A DNA stretch of 64,000 nucleotides, from contig JAKVAZ010000001.1 in NCBI GenBank assembly GCA_022447225.1, positions 186,001-250,000 of the forward strand, given 5' to 3'. The number at the start of each line of letters is the position of its first letter. Within the stretch, counting starts at the first letter, position 1. This stretch comes from Fuerstiella sp. Its GTDB lineage: Bacteria; Planctomycetota; Planctomycetia; Planctomycetales; Planctomycetaceae. The notes under the pieces were generated by a model that was not told the origin of the DNA, searched no databases, and was given only the letters and a program-made list of their open reading frames with translations. Positions 7,994 through 18,989 of the stretch are shown here, piece by piece. The position numbers and the translations under genes were made by a program.

Positions 7994-9802
7994 CTAAGGT
8001 GCAGAAATGTCCAGCTCCACGGTCTGGATTTCCTGGGCAGATTGTGCATTGGCTACGTCACTGTGGCAGACAGCCTTACCTTCATTGGCGCCGACGTTTT
8101 TGCGGGTCTTGCTGGCAAGGCGATGGATCTCTTCCGGTGACAGGATTCCTCTTTTCTCGAGAATCTCCTGCTGTTCAGGGGTGAGCGCTTCGGACACCTT
8201 CGCCTTGTCCCACTGATACTGTTTGTCCTTGCCACTGGTAAATTCCACGATCTCGCGGCTGATGCGCACACTGCACCAGTCGTGCCCGCACATCGCGCAG
8301 AAGTCCGTGTCGACATCGAGATCCTCGTCGTGGTAGGCCCGTGCCGTATCCGGATCAAAGCTCAGTTCAAAGTGCTTTTCCCAGTTCAGGGCGGCCCGGG
8401 CACGTGTCAGCTCATCGTCCTGATCACGTGTGCCAGGAATTCCGAGCGCCACGTCAGCCGAATGCGCGGCAATCTTGTATGCAACACAGCCCTGCTTAAC
8501 ATCGTCTTTCTTGGGAAGTCCAAGGTGTTCCTTGGGTGTGACGTAGCACAACATACTGGCACCATGCCACGCCGCCGACGTGGCTCCGATACAACTGGTG
8601 ATGTGGTCATATCCAGGGAAGATGTCAGTTACCAGCGGGCCAAGTACGTAGAAGGGTGCTCCATGGCACAGACGACGCTGAAGTTTCATATTGAATTCGA
8701 TCTGATCCAGCGGCACATGTCCTGGACCTTCGATCATCACCTGAATCCCCTTTTTCCAAGCGCGTTCGGTCAGCTCTCCGAGTGTTGACAATTCAGCAAG
8801 TTGAGCTTCATCCGTTGCATCGGCCAGGCCTCCCGGTCGCAGGCCGTCACCGATACTGAATGTGACGTCGTATTGACGCATCACATCGCAAATGTCTTCC
8901 CAAATGGTAAACATGGGATTTTGCCTGCCATGATGGATCATCCACTTGGCCAGCAGCGAACCACCGCGGCTCACGATTCCGATCAGGCGATCTTTAATCA
9001 ATGGCAGGTGTTCCTGCAGGACTCCGGCGTGAATCGTAAAGTAGTCGACGCCCTGCCGAGCCTGATGCTCGAGTGCTTCAAGTATGATTTCACGATCCAG
9101 ATCTTCAATTTTTCGATCGAGGATCATTGAATAGATGGGTACGGTACCAATGGGCACGGTGCTATTCTGAATGATGGCTTCACGGCAGGCGTCCAGGTCT
9201 CCTCCCGTGGACAGGTCCATCACAGTGTCCGCACCCCACTGCTCCGACCATCGGAGTTTTTCAATTTCTGCATCCATGCCGGATGACACGGGCGAGGCGC
9301 CCAGATTGGCATTGACTTTGGTGCGTGACGCTCGCCCAATCGCCATAGGATCCAGTTCGTATTTCAGGTGCTGTCGATTGGCCGGAATGACCATGCGTCC
9401 GGCCGCGACTTCATCTCGGACCTGTTCAGCGGTGAGATGAGCTTCGCGTTCGGCCACGCGTCTCATTTCCGGAGTAATCAATCCTCGTCGAGCTGACTCC
9501 AGTTGTGTGATCGGGATAAATCCGGCAGGCGGCAGCCAGGCCTGCGCATGTTCGTAGTCGTCCTCAAATCCAGGGCAAAGCGTCCAGTCATCCGGCATAT
9601 AGTCCCATGCTGTCTGATGCGACGGGGAAGGCATACCGGGGGTGTCGGGTGAAGAATATGTGTACGCCCCGTCGCGCCCGGATTTGATGCCGGCAGCCCG
9701 GGAAAAACTGCCGGGTGTTGTTCCCGCGTGACTGCTGCTGGGATCATCGGCTTCGATCGCCGGCAGATACTCGGCTGCACGAGCCGCGTGATCGATGGTC
9801 AT
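7994..9802 (-). CDS. thiC: Phosphomethylpyrimidine synthase ThiC
   Basis: A 602-residue radical SAM enzyme that converts 5-aminoimidazole ribotide to the HMP-phosphate moiety of thiamine. The diagnostic C-terminal cluster motif C-x2-C-x4-C is present ([15 protein letters not shown], near residue 505). The family core is recognisable: [59 protein letters not shown] and DHITSCIGA. About 85 residues follow the cluster motif, somewhat more variable than usual. No other thiamine gene is nearby and I do not see a TPP riboswitch in the 230 bases separating it from the divergent kinase gene. Identification is secure. Confidence 0.97.
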   Translation of the reverse strand: MTIDHAARAAEYLPAIEADDPSSSHAGTTPGSFSRAAGIKSGRDGAYTYSSPDTPGMPSPSHQTAWDYMPDDWTLCPGFEDDYEHAQAWLPPAGFIPITQLESARRGLITPEMRRVAEREAHLTAEQVRDEVAAGRMVIPANRQHLKYELDPMAIGRASRTKVNANLGASPVSSGMDAEIEKLRWSEQWGADTVMDLSTGGDLDACREAIIQNSTVPIGTVPIYSMILDRKIEDLDREIILEALEHQARQGVDYFTIHAGVLQEHLPLIKDRLIGIVSRGGSLLAKWMIHHGRQNPMFTIWEDICDVMRQYDVTFSIGDGLRPGGLADATDEAQLAELSTLGELTERAWKKGIQVMIEGPGHVPLDQIEFNMKLQRRLCHGAPFYVLGPLVTDIFPGYDHITSCIGATSAAWHGASMLCYVTPKEHLGLPKKDDVKQGCVAYKIAAHSADVALGIPGTRDQDDELTRARAALNWEKHFELSFDPDTARAYHDEDLDVDTDFCAMCGHDWCSVRISREIVEFTSGKDKQYQWDKAKVSEALTPEQQEILEKRGILSPEEIHRLASKTRKNVGANEGKAVCHSDVANAQSAQEIQTVELDISAP

Positions 9803-10033
9803 CAGTCGGATTCCTGAAATTCAATCGACTCGAAGTGAGGCCGATCATTCGGTCTGTAAAGCATTCACATCGTATCGTAGCGGACCTGGAATTCAACGCG
9901 ATGATTGTGGCGCAAATCTTGGATGTCGACTGGGGAGTTTCTGAATGATTCGTTATCCTCTCGCGCCGGTCGGCTGCAAATGGGCGGCAACGAAGAATCG
10001 TCACCGGATTTTTGGCACTTGAGGCAGGGGCTC

Positions 10034-11020
10034 ATGACATTTGATGTCTTTGGAATCGGAAATGCGCTGGTCGATATACAGGTACAGGTCAGCGATGAAC
10101 AGTTGTGTGCTGCCGGCTTTGATAAGGGTATTATGACGCTTGTCGACGACGAACAGCAGCGACAGGTGCTTAAGTCGCTGGACGGGCTGCCGCTGAACCG
10201 GTGTGCGGGCGGGTCGGCGGCGAACACGATCATGGGGATTGCCGGTCTTGGGGGAAAGGCTGCTTACGCCGGGAAAGTTGCAGCAGACGAAACGGGAACG
10301 TTCTTTCTCAACGACATGCGCAGGCAGGGCGTGACGATTGAAGTGGCACCTTCGACAGATGGTCAGACGGGTACCTGTGCCGTGATGATCACGGAAGATG
10401 CTCAACGCACTATGCTGACGAACCTGGCGGTTTCGAGCACATTGACAGAGTCGGATATTGATGAATCCGCGATCGCGGATTCGAAATACGTGTATATCGA
10501 AGGGTATCTGCTGACAGGCGACGCGACGAAAGCGGCTGCCTACAAAGCGATCGAATTGGCAAAAAAGCACAGGGTGAAGCTGGCGTTTACAGCATCGGAC
10601 CCGTTTCTGGTGAACATGCTGCGAGATGAAATGATGCAGCTCATTGAAGGCCCCGTTGATTTGTTTTTCTGCAATGAAGATGAAGCGAAAAGTCTGACTC
10701 AGAATGACGATCCGGTGCAATGTGCCCGTCAAATTCACCGCCACGCGGAGAATGTTGCGCTGACGCTGGGGCCGAACGGCTCACTGCTCATGCACGAGGG
10801 AGAATTGATTCCGATTGAAGGAGTTGAAGTGAATGCGATCGATACCACCGGTGCGGGTGATCTGTTCGCGGGGGCACTGCTGTACGGTGTCACCAACGGG
10901 TTGACATGGAAGCAGTCCGGACAACTGGCCTCATATGCGTCAGCCCGGGTTGTCAGTCAGCTGGGAGCGAGGATGGAAGTCGGTTTCACAAAAGATGAGA
11001 TCAGGGCTGTTACTTCGTAA
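10034..11020 (+). CDS. PfkB-family carbohydrate/adenosine kinase
   Basis: A 328-residue ribokinase-fold kinase. The start is the ATG at 10034, preceded by GAGGCAGGGG; the frame is open upstream but similarity begins with [16 protein letters not shown]. Both PfkB signatures are visible: [22 protein letters not shown] near residue 60 and [14 protein letters not shown] near residue 275, which holds the catalytic Asp and anion hole. The order and the first signature resemble bacterial adenosine kinase-like proteins, but sugar kinases of this fold cannot be separated by eye. It is divergent from thiC and followed after 56 bases by a gene of unknown function on the same strand. Confidence 0.85.
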   Translation: MTFDVFGIGNALVDIQVQVSDEQLCAAGFDKGIMTLVDDEQQRQVLKSLDGLPLNRCAGGSAANTIMGIAGLGGKAAYAGKVAADETGTFFLNDMRRQGVTIEVAPSTDGQTGTCAVMITEDAQRTMLTNLAVSSTLTESDIDESAIADSKYVYIEGYLLTGDATKAAAYKAIELAKKHRVKLAFTASDPFLVNMLRDEMMQLIEGPVDLFFCNEDEAKSLTQNDDPVQCARQIHRHAENVALTLGPNGSLLMHEGELIPIEGVEVNAIDTTGAGDLFAGALLYGVTNGLTWKQSGQLASYASARVVSQLGARMEVGFTKDEIRAVTS

Positions 11021-11076
11021 AGCGGTCACACCTGGTTGTCGCGGAAAGTGTGCAGGAGTCGCGAGAAAGGCATCTG

Positions 11077-11946
11077 ATGACAGAATCGAACCAGCTGCCG
11101 CAGGAAGAATACATTGAGCAGGAATATTTTTTTCGGACGTATCGGGAAAGACTGCAGGACAACATTCCTTCGCAGGAGTTTCTGAAGACGGTCCAGCAGG
11201 AATTGCTCAGTACGTGCCGGCTTTCTGTGGCAGTCGACATTCTTCGGACGGAAATCGTGCACAGCGGGCGGATTGGCCCGGCGATGAAGCGGATGCCGCA
11301 CTATTTTTCTGCGTTTCAATCATTTGTGATTCATCAGTCTGAAGAGGACCGATCGCGGTTTGACCATTCCGACGCACTGCAGATTTTAGAACGAGAGGCT
11401 CGATACCGTGCTGCCAATGTTTCACCGGCAGGTTTGTTCATGTTCCAGCTGGAATGCATTTCCCGGAATCGGCTGGGTTACCATTCCGGACTGGAAGCCA
11501 TGTCGGCCGACGTGATCTACAGCCCGGACTGGAAGAAATGGTTTCAGCATTTGAGGCTGCAGCTGGGGGCCCGAGACCTGGCTGATCTGGTCTATCGGGT
11601 GTCAGAATATTATCACTCACGTCGTTTGTCCCAGACGACAGAAAATGATGTTCCCCCGGATGCGGTGGTGCTGTTCGAGAAACAGACGGGGCGAATTGCC
11701 CGGGCGAACATAGGGCGTGACCCGGTCTACTTTTTTTCTGCCCTGCAGCGACACCTGAACTATCCGCGTGTTCCGGTTCCGGAAAAATCTCAGATCGAAC
11801 GAATTCACCCGGTCGTGGAAAGTCGTCTCACCCGGGTTGAGCAGCGTCTTAAGCTGCTGGAATCGGAGCAGAAGGGCGGGATCGATCTGTCTCAGTTCTA
11901 CGGGAAGCACAGATTCATCTCTGAAAGCGACGATCCACTGACATGA
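11077..11946 (+). CDS. Conserved protein of unknown function
   Basis: A 289-residue soluble, charged protein that I do not recognise. The ATG at 11077 has a GAGAAAGG ribosome binding site 8 bases upstream. There is no signal peptide or membrane segment. A predicted helical region spans residues 10-130. A stretch near residue 200 (DAVVLFEKQTGRIARAN) could be a small beta hairpin. A C-terminal heptad-like helix (SRLTRVEQRLKLLESEQ, about 255-272) may mediate oligomerisation. Codon use resembles the neighbours. It probably forms an operon with the kinase gene. Confidence 0.75.
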   Translation: MTESNQLPQEEYIEQEYFFRTYRERLQDNIPSQEFLKTVQQELLSTCRLSVAVDILRTEIVHSGRIGPAMKRMPHYFSAFQSFVIHQSEEDRSRFDHSDALQILEREARYRAANVSPAGLFMFQLECISRNRLGYHSGLEAMSADVIYSPDWKKWFQHLRLQLGARDLADLVYRVSEYYHSRRLSQTTENDVPPDAVVLFEKQTGRIARANIGRDPVYFFSALQRHLNYPRVPVPEKSQIERIHPVVESRLTRVEQRLKLLESEQKGGIDLSQFYGKHRFISESDDPLT

Positions 11947-11989
11947 CTGGTCTGGCCGTTCAACCAGCAGCGCTTCTGTGGCAGATCAC

Positions 11990-13480
11990 TCATTCGGAGA
12001 CCGGCTTGGCTGTCCCGCCTTCCTTCAGTGAGTTCCCGCGGAGATCCGTTTTTGAACTGCCGTCTGCGGTTTTTTTCTGAGGAACTGTCAGCGGGCGCGT
12101 TGTCGTACCGGGTTCACGGTCCGGACTTTTGGATTCCGTTTCTTTGTCTGCTGCCCTGCCAGAAAGTACTGATCGTTGATCTGATTTTACAAAAGCGGGA
12201 CCAGTGGTGACCGTCAATTTTGTCGGTTTGGAATCAGAGATACGGTTGACAGGAATGTTGCTGAGACGAGTTGCTTCTGGTTTATCCACTGCGCTGAAGG
12301 GTCGCTCTGTTTCGACAGCATCGGCGACTTCTGCCGAGGGCTGGACCTGCACGCGGTCGAGGTAGATATTCAGGCCATTAACTGCGTGGTACAGGGGCGA
12401 GCAGCGGACTTCGGCTTTTCGATTGTTGATAAGATCCCGGGCTGTCGCGTCAATTGCCCGACGAACCCAGGTTTCTGAAAGCTCATCCTGTGGAAGAGAG
12501 ATCATCAGGAATTCCAGAATATGCCCTGCACTGGCCATGCGTTTATTGAAGTTGTGTTTATATTCGCGGCCGCGAAAATAATTGCTTGAAAGCATTCCGT
12601 TGCTGTTTTGCTGGACGCGCGCCGTATTGATCTGACGGCGAATTTTGTATTCTGCATCAAGCCAGACACCGCGCAGTGGTTTGCCGGACCTCAGATAGAC
12701 GTTGCGTGCGTGGGCCAGAGCGAACATTCCGTGCGTGCCCCCGCATGCCGCTCCCTGTAATGGTTTCTCTTTCTGTATGGATACCAGCCGCTCAATGCTC
12801 CAGGTTTCTTCGGAAGCATTGAGCCACACGGCCTCCGGCGGTAAATAACGACTGAGTGCCCACAGAGTCCATGTTGGTTCATCTTTTGTACTGATGGATT
12901 TCTGTGCATGTTCCACCATGTCGGCAATCGTGATCGGGCCGTCAGGTGTCATAAATTTGTGATCCAGTGGCAACGCCGACATTGACAGGATTGCCAGAAA
13001 CTGATTGGCGTGACCTTCGAACGCCCAGGGCCGACTGTAGGGATGAGCTCTGCCGCCATGCTGTGTCTTTTCGAACCAGGGTTCGTCATTAAATGTTGGC
13101 CCCTCAGACACCCAGTCCAGTCCGGAAACAATCTGCCCGTCCATTCGGATTTCAAAGTTACGGCGCAATGCCAACAGTCCGTGCATGATTTGCCAGGGTG
13201 TATTGATGTCCGTCGACAGCAGTCGGCGACGTGTTGAATCGACGGCATCCCGGACCAGCTGAATCAGTTGGCTCTGGTCTTTAAACGAGGGCAAACTGCG
13301 TGACTGCGAAATCGAACGAAAGGGTGAACCCACATTGATTTCCGGAAGACGGACCAGTGGTTCTTCGACCGGCGAATTCAGTTCGTTAGGTACGGGAAGA
13401 TCATCAGCCCGACAGATTGGGGCAGAGACCAGGCAAATCAGCAGAAACTGCCGGGTGACGCGGTCCAAATGTGGACGCAT
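11990..13480 (-). CDS. Secreted protein of unknown function, alpha/alpha-toroid-like
   Basis: A 496-residue protein with a signal peptide (FLLICLVSAPICRA, cleavage near residue 25). The middle of the protein, residues 75-370, is a series of helices with Trp/His/Gly-rich turns (PWQIMHGLLAL, RPWAFEGHANQFLAIL, GAACGGTHGMFAL, KRMASAGHILEFLM). This pattern suggests an alpha/alpha barrel like those of terpene cyclases or glycoside hydrolases, but no catalytic motif can be named. The last 110 residues are low-complexity, rich in Ser, Thr, Lys and Pro, and probably disordered. It lies downstream of pyrH on the same strand with a gap of about 290 bases, so it may have its own promoter. Confidence 0.75.
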   Translation of the reverse strand: MRPHLDRVTRQFLLICLVSAPICRADDLPVPNELNSPVEEPLVRLPEINVGSPFRSISQSRSLPSFKDQSQLIQLVRDAVDSTRRRLLSTDINTPWQIMHGLLALRRNFEIRMDGQIVSGLDWVSEGPTFNDEPWFEKTQHGGRAHPYSRPWAFEGHANQFLAILSMSALPLDHKFMTPDGPITIADMVEHAQKSISTKDEPTWTLWALSRYLPPEAVWLNASEETWSIERLVSIQKEKPLQGAACGGTHGMFALAHARNVYLRSGKPLRGVWLDAEYKIRRQINTARVQQNSNGMLSSNYFRGREYKHNFNKRMASAGHILEFLMISLPQDELSETWVRRAIDATARDLINNRKAEVRCSPLYHAVNGLNIYLDRVQVQPSAEVADAVETERPFSAVDKPEATRLSNIPVNRISDSKPTKLTVTTGPAFVKSDQRSVLSGRAADKETESKSPDREPGTTTRPLTVPQKKTADGSSKTDLRGNSLKEGGTAKPVSE

Positions 13481-13766
13481 TAGGTGGCTCCGACGACTGG
13501 ACGATAAAACGGATCACAACAGTGCGACAGGAACATTTTCGACCAGCTGAAGACGGGTCTTGATTCCTCCATTGCGGGGAATCACCGTACAGTGGAGATT
13601 TGATACTGATTCCGGTGACAATGGCGATATCGAGGGTGTTTGCCCTGTTGGCTCAGCAGATTTGACCGAAACGGCACAGGCCTGATGGCTCGCTTTCTGT
13701 GGCCTGGCAGCGACGTGGAACCAGTTCGTTGCGCAGTCTATTGAACGAATTACGCCTGGAAATTCC
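13481..13766. other. Intergenic region downstream of pyrH
   Basis: About 285 bases between pyrH and the secreted toroid-like gene. A 95-codon minus-strand frame here overlaps the end of pyrH and lacks recognisable features. It probably holds the promoter of the downstream gene, which I cannot place. Confidence 0.35.
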
Positions 13767-14525
13767 TCAGGAGCACGGTCCACCTGAGGAACCGTGTGCA
13801 CTGACTCGCGTGCCGATCGTATCGCCGCTGATCACGCGGCCGATATTTCCGATTCGTTTGTAGTTGAAGACCACAATTGGAAGCCTGTGTTCCATGCAGT
13901 GATGGAATGCCTGGGCATCCATGACCTGCAGATTCTGATCCAGGACCTCCCGGTAGCTGATTTCCGTGTAACGAATCGCATGAGGGTTCTTGACAGGATC
14001 ATCAGAATAGATTCCATCGACTTTTGTGGCTTTCATTACCACGCTCGCATCGATTTCACGCGCTCTTAATGCTGCCGCCGTATCCGTTGTCACGAACGGA
14101 CTGCCGGTGCCGGCAGCAAGAATAACGACGCGACCTTTTTCCAGATGCCGAATACATCGTCGTCGAATAAAGGGTTCTGCCACACCTTCCATACGAATCG
14201 CACTCTGGACACGTGTGGCGACTCCTGCGGTTTCCAGAGCGTCCTGCAGCGCCAGTGCGTTGATGACCGTTGCCAGCATGCCCATATAATGAGCAGTTGA
14301 CGGGATGATTGTGTGACTGACTTCAGCAAAATCCTTGCCACGCAGAATATTTCCACCCCCACAGACAATGGCAAGTTCCACACCCGAAGTCATTACTTCG
14401 CGAATCTGTTCCGCAATACAGGTGACCTCCGGCATACTGATGCCCGACTCACCATTGTGGCAAAAACTTTCACCGCTGATTTTCAGCAGGACGCGTTTGT
14501 ATGCAGGGGAACCGTCAGCAGTCAT
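13767..14525 (-). CDS. pyrH: Uridylate kinase
   Basis: A 252-residue amino acid kinase-fold enzyme that phosphorylates UMP to UDP, the committed step of pyrimidine nucleotide supply. Family motifs are clear: [13 protein letters not shown] at the N-terminus, [18 protein letters not shown]-like [34 protein letters not shown] and [14 protein letters not shown]. It is third in the rpsB-tsf-pyrH order conserved in many bacteria, about 130 bases after tsf. The tail after GDTIGTRV is slightly longer than usual. Confidence 0.96.
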   Translation of the reverse strand: MTADGSPAYKRVLLKISGESFCHNGESGISMPEVTCIAEQIREVMTSGVELAIVCGGGNILRGKDFAEVSHTIIPSTAHYMGMLATVINALALQDALETAGVATRVQSAIRMEGVAEPFIRRRCIRHLEKGRVVILAAGTGSPFVTTDTAAALRAREIDASVVMKATKVDGIYSDDPVKNPHAIRYTEISYREVLDQNLQVMDAQAFHHCMEHRLPIVVFNYKRIGNIGRVISGDTIGTRVSAHGSSGGPCS

Positions 14526-14657
14526 GGTTTTGCTGTGGCGAAGGAGTGTGAGTCATTGAGGAGGATCCTGTTGCCGTCGACAGTCGATGAAGTTTCTGGT
14601 CGGGGTCAGTAAAGATCGGTACAGCAGGGCAGAAACAAGCGATATGAATCGGGTTGC

Positions 14658-15497
14658 CTAAGCGTCTGCTGCGCCGCCCACCTGCCACCGATGAAATCCA
14701 ACCGCTTCGAGCCCGCACTCTGTCAGCGCCTTTTCCACGGTTTTACTGTCGTCTTTGGCAAACGGTTGTGCGAGCAGCACCCCCTGCTCGACAAAGAAAT
14801 TTTTCATTCTGCCGTCCACGATCTTATCGATAATGTTGTCAGGCTTGCCGGTCGCGCGTGCTTCTTCAGACAAACGGTCACGTTCCTGCTGCACGAGTGA
14901 TGCGTCGACATCTTCCGGACGCGTCACCGAAGGTCGCAGAGCCGCAATATGCATCGCCACGTCGCGCAGAATACCGCCACTGTTTTCTCCGGTCGCCTGG
15001 AACAAGACGCCCGTTTTTCCGTCGTGATGCACATAGCCCCCAACCGGACCTGAAACCCGTTCCACACGATTAACAACGATCTTTTCACGGATCTTGTTGA
15101 CCAGTTCCTCGAACTGGGACTGCAGTGTTGTGCCGTTATCCGTGCATTGGCTCATCAGCTCTTCCGGGGATTCTGCCCCAGGGCCGTTCAGTAGCTGACT
15201 CACCATGGCACTGCCGAATTCTGAGAGTGACTGGCCTGTGGCAACCGGCGCCGATTCGCATTGGATTTCAACCATGGCTGCCTGCTTGCCGTCATCAGAG
15301 AGCTGGAAGAAGATGCGCCCCTCTTCGGTTGCGTTGTCGGCACGTTTGTCCTGAATCTTTCGGAACTGAGCTTTCAGGATCTCCACGGCCTTTTCCATAT
15401 CCCCCTCCGCTTCAACCAGCGCCTTCTTGCATTCCATCATCGGAAGGTCGGTGCGCTCACGGAGTGCTTTGACGGATGCAGCAGTGATTTCTGACAT
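14658..15497 (-). CDS. tsf: Elongation factor Ts
   Basis: A 279-residue guanine-nucleotide exchange factor for EF-Tu. The N-terminal UBA-like domain carries [19 protein letters not shown], matching the family signature, followed by DMEKAVEIL. The core includes [14 protein letters not shown] and [11 protein letters not shown], a variant of the usual HIAA motif. The C-terminal half has [16 protein letters not shown], the segment that precedes the coiled-coil exit. It follows rpsB after about 210 bases and precedes pyrH. Confidence 0.96.
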   Translation of the reverse strand: MSEITAASVKALRERTDLPMMECKKALVEAEGDMEKAVEILKAQFRKIQDKRADNATEEGRIFFQLSDDGKQAAMVEIQCESAPVATGQSLSEFGSAMVSQLLNGPGAESPEELMSQCTDNGTTLQSQFEELVNKIREKIVVNRVERVSGPVGGYVHHDGKTGVLFQATGENSGGILRDVAMHIAALRPSVTRPEDVDASLVQQERDRLSEEARATGKPDNIIDKIVDGRMKNFFVEQGVLLAQPFAKDDSKTVEKALTECGLEAVGFHRWQVGGAADA

Positions 15498-15706
15498 CAG
15501 ACTATCTCCTTGATATTCGTAACTGAGTTATTGCAGTGATCCGGCAAGTCAGGCCTCTACCACGGTGCTGTTGACGTGACCGGTTGAATTCACAGGTCCG
15601 CTCCCGCTCTGCCGACAGATACACACGCAGAAAAGAGACGAGGGCTATGATCCGACGGACTTAACGCCACTCTTGTTGTCCCGTTAAATTCGCAACAAAG
15701 CGACCG

Positions 15707-16453
15707 TCAGGAAATCGTCGGTACTGCTTTTGGTTCTTCGCCGGGATCTGCTTTTTTTGGTTCTTCCGGCCGCATGGACTTACCCTGTTTGATTGCATCG
15801 ATCAGATGCTGAATGATCAGCCGAATCGATCGGAGGCTGTCATCGTTCCCTGGAATGACCAAGTCAACCAGATCCGGGTCCGAGTCGGTGTCGATCAGTG
15901 AAACGACTTTGATTCCGAGCAGGCGAGCCTCGTGGACAGCGTTCTTTTCTTTACCTGGATCCACGACGACCAGACACTCCGGAAGTCGGTTCATATCCCG
16001 GATACCGTTCAGATTGCGGTAGATCTTGCGATACTCCCGCAAAAGTGTGGACTGCATTTTCTTACTGTAGGTTCGGATTTCACCGGATTCCCGCAGTGCC
16101 TCCAGTTCTTCCAGTCGTTTGAGTCGGCTTCGAACTGTCCGAAAGTTGGTCAGTGTTCCTCCCAGCCAGCGTTCTGTACAGAAGGGCATATCGACTTCGC
16201 TTGCCAGTTCCTGTACTGATGCAGATGCTTGGCGTTTGGTGCCCACAAACAGAATCAGACTGCCTTGGGCGGCGACTCGCATCAGATATTTTTTGGCACG
16301 GATTAACCCGCGAATCGTTTCTTTTAAATCAATAATGTGAATCTGATTTCGCCGACCGTAGATGTACGGACGCATCTTCGGATTCCAGCGACTTGACCGG
16401 TGACCGTAATGGACGCCGGCATCCAAAATCTCTTTCACAACAATCTCAGCCAT
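15707..16453 (-). CDS. rpsB: 30S ribosomal protein S2
   Basis: A 248-residue ribosomal protein. The start is the ATG at 16453 ([19 protein letters not shown]), which matches the conserved N-terminus; the frame extends 24 codons upstream without similarity. Diagnostic segments are [59 protein letters not shown] and [11 protein letters not shown]. The C-terminal tail is Lys/Glu/Pro-rich. It is the first gene of the rpsB-tsf-pyrH cluster and is preceded by a long non-coding region of about 575 bases. Confidence 0.97.
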   Translation of the reverse strand: MAEIVVKEILDAGVHYGHRSSRWNPKMRPYIYGRRNQIHIIDLKETIRGLIRAKKYLMRVAAQGSLILFVGTKRQASASVQELASEVDMPFCTERWLGGTLTNFRTVRSRLKRLEELEALRESGEIRTYSKKMQSTLLREYRKIYRNLNGIRDMNRLPECLVVVDPGKEKNAVHEARLLGIKVVSLIDTDSDPDLVDLVIPGNDDSLRSIRLIIQHLIDAIKQGKSMRPEEPKKADPGEEPKAVPTIS

Positions 16454-17029
16454 TGCCGATCTCCTGTGTTCCACAATGTGATGTGGACAGAACAATTGTG
16501 TGAAGGTCGAACAGACGTTCGACATTCAACTGCGGCCAATACTCTGGTGACCGTCAGACCCAGCCCCTTCCGCACCGGAACGGGTAGAAAAACAAGTCGA
16601 GAAGCATACCGTGGTCCCGACAGGTGGTCAAACCGCGTTTCCTCTTCTCTCACAAGGATTTAAGCGATTCCTGGCCAGTGGAAGCCCACGTCGTTTCGTG
16701 CCCCTTGATGATCTTTGCTGCATTCGAATTAATTTTTGTCGGTTTCTGTAACGGCTGTCATCGACCCACCCTCCTGAAGGCATGCCGACACATCGTCGGA
16801 CAGGTGATCGAATGCTTGTGCAAATTCAAAAAAATTCGTCAAAAGGAGCGACTGAGATAAAAATTTACGAAACCTCACATCAATAGCGGTTGTTGTATGC
16901 GGATCCTGTCTTGCGACCGCGGAAACAGATCGTGGTGGTCACCGGGACCACCATCATCACGGCCACTTCCGTGGTTTCCGCCGAAGCATTCACCGTTAGG
17001 ACGATATGAAGACACCGTTTTCGAAACGA
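16454..17029. other. Long non-coding region upstream of rpsB
   Basis: About 575 bases separate rpsB from the end of tsaE on the same strand. The short frames inside have no coding signs. In many bacteria the rpsB leader binds S2 for autoregulation, and a leader of this type could lie in the proximal 150 bases, but I cannot identify a specific fold or promoter here. Confidence 0.4.
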
Positions 17030-17575
17030 TCAGTCCCCTGACAATTGTCCGCCAGGGGGCTTCGTGTGTCCGTGAACACTCCGCAACGCCTGTTCACCAG
17101 TCAGTTTTCCTCGGACTTTGTTTACTATGTTGTCACTAACCGGACCCCGGGATATCAAATCAAACCGGCGTGCCGTGGGTCCCGACTGTCTGATTTCCAC
17201 CAACAGATGATCCTTCGGAAGAATTTCAGTAATACGTTCAGCCCATTCCACGAAACAAATCCGTTGGGGGTCAAACAGGTCGTCTTCTGCTCCCAGTGCA
17301 AGAAACTCATCGTGGTCGGCAAGACGGTAAGTATCAAAATGGCTCACTGTCCATTCAGGACACTCATACACCTGCTGTAATACGAAGGTGGGACTTGTGA
17401 TGATCGACGGATCGATGCCTAGATGCCGGCAGAACGATCTCACGAAATAGGTTTTCCCCGACCCGAGCTGCCCGTTGAGTGCAATCGTCAGGCCCACGCT
17501 GACTGAAGTTGCGCACACAGCGGCAAAATTGTGAGTCTGTGCTTCTGACTCACTGTGAAACGTAATGTGTGACAT
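17030..17575 (-). CDS. tsaE: tRNA threonylcarbamoyladenosine biosynthesis ATPase TsaE
   Basis: A 181-residue P-loop protein. It has a Walker A motif GQLGSGKT followed by FVRSFCRHLG, the SPTFVLQQVYE loop, the HFDTYRL segment that replaces a normal Walker B, and FVEWAERI, all typical of TsaE. The protein energises the TsaB-TsaD-TsaE complex that makes t6A37 on ANN-decoding tRNAs. The ATG at 17575 was chosen because similarity starts at MSHITFHSES; the frame continues 29 codons upstream. TsaB and TsaD are not in the window. The C-terminal 35 residues are a poorly conserved tail. Confidence 0.92.
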   Translation of the reverse strand: MSHITFHSESEAQTHNFAAVCATSVSVGLTIALNGQLGSGKTYFVRSFCRHLGIDPSIITSPTFVLQQVYECPEWTVSHFDTYRLADHDEFLALGAEDDLFDPQRICFVEWAERITEILPKDHLLVEIRQSGPTARRFDLISRGPVSDNIVNKVRGKLTGEQALRSVHGHTKPPGGQLSGD

Positions 17576-17709
17576 CAATTTAAGTCGTTCTGCATGACGA
17601 TACTCGATTTGTGTCTGTGTCCTGTTCTGACTTTGCGGGGAATCGTTTTTTGTGCTGTGCACACAGATGTAGCGCGGACGGGCAGGCTTTCTGTTCGCAC
17701 CGACCTGTT

Positions 17710-18675
17710 TTATTCGTCGTCGATGTCTAATGTGTCGTCGTGATCCTCATCGTCCGGGTGCAGAGGATCACCGGGGTTAAAAAAGAAATCCCCCAGTCCC
17801 ATTGGAACGATGTTGCCTCCAAGTGACTGACTGCGACGTTCGGCGAGATTTTCAAGATCGACCGCGTCTTCTCCCAAACACTTTTCCAGCGCTTCGCGCC
17901 AGGCATCATCGCGGGCGACGGGGTGTTCCGCAGTCTGCGCCAGTCTCTTGATGGCGAATCTCAGCAGATTGATTCCGTCTCGAGTACTAAAGTCCAGATT
18001 GAGCGTATGAGCCTGCTGCAGAAAGTCCACGGTGAGGCTCAGCATTTGGTCGTCAGCAAACGGAAGATGGTACCGGAGGATGGCCATTTCGTCGTCTCGG
18101 TCGGGATGTCCCAGACTGAGAGTTGGCTGCAGGCGGCTCATGATGTAATCCGGTATCTCGAAAGTTGAGGCATCCTCATTCATTGTGACGGCGCAGCGAA
18201 AATCGGGATGAGCGTGAATGGTGATTCCGGCAACGATTGATTCCACGTAGCGCCGATGGTCCAGCAAAGGCGCCAGGCTGGCCCACGATTTTTCATTCAT
18301 GCGGTTTCCTTCATCCAGCACACAGATTCCGCCTTGAATCATGGCGGTTACCATGGGGGATGCGTGGTAAGCGATTTTCCCGCTTTCGGCGAGTACCGGT
18401 GTTACGAGCAGATCTTCCGGGCGCGTGTCCGAAGTGCATTGATAGATATACAGATCCTGCTCACGAACCCTGGTTGCCGATATGGCGAGAGTTGTCTTAC
18501 CGATTCCCGGAGTTCCCACAATTCGCGGTGTCAGTGGCAGATCCCGATTGTCCACAACGAGCCAGCAGGCCAGCAGTTGCTGAAGTACTTCCGTCTGTCC
18601 GATCCAGTTGCCGGAGGTCGTGTCGGGCGTTGACAGGTGCAGTGAAACGCCGTCCACGTTATGAATTTCAGCCAT
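17710..18675 (-). CDS. MoxR-like AAA+ ATPase
   Basis: A 321-residue ATPase of the AAA_5/MoxR type. It has Walker [10 protein letters not shown], Walker B with sensor context [10 protein letters not shown], and a sensor-1-like [10 protein letters not shown]. The segment [15 protein letters not shown] after Walker A is typical of MoxR chaperone-like ATPases, and [13 protein letters not shown] contains the arginine-finger region. Relatives usually act with a von Willebrand factor A protein, but none is adjacent here. The ATG at 18675 gives a normal start; the upstream frame covers about 100 codons without family similarity. The last 30 residues are very acidic (HPDDEDHDD). Confidence 0.88.
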   Translation of the reverse strand: MAEIHNVDGVSLHLSTPDTTSGNWIGQTEVLQQLLACWLVVDNRDLPLTPRIVGTPGIGKTTLAISATRVREQDLYIYQCTSDTRPEDLLVTPVLAESGKIAYHASPMVTAMIQGGICVLDEGNRMNEKSWASLAPLLDHRRYVESIVAGITIHAHPDFRCAVTMNEDASTFEIPDYIMSRLQPTLSLGHPDRDDEMAILRYHLPFADDQMLSLTVDFLQQAHTLNLDFSTRDGINLLRFAIKRLAQTAEHPVARDDAWREALEKCLGEDAVDLENLAERRSQSLGGNIVPMGLGDFFFNPGDPLHPDDEDHDDTLDIDDE

Positions 18676-18989
18676 GATGAACCTAATCTGAACCGTTGAT
18701 GGGGGAAACACGGGAGCAGGCCGCACAACGGGGAAAGAGCTGTATAACTCGCAGTTGACAAGTGTTTTTCTGCCAGCGGCAGGAACACAGATTGCTGTCA
18801 CCAGGAATGTCTTGCGGGCTGTCTGTGGTTTCAGGACAGGGGATTGAGTCCAGCGTTTGACATCGCAGATTTCGATCCCTACCGTCACTAAGGTATATAC
18901 TTTACCAACCGCTGACGGGGTTTCCTCCATTCGCGGGATCTCAACTCTCTTCGGCCAGTATTTTCCGTCATTCCGCATTCCGGGAGACT

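Noticed and set aside
9803-10033. Possible TPP riboswitch upstream of thiC
   Set aside because: I searched for the conserved CTGAGA and ACCTGA core elements on the minus strand and did not find them.
13514-13801. A 95-codon minus-strand frame after pyrH
   Set aside because: It overlaps the end of pyrH in another frame and has no recognisable features or clear ribosome binding site.
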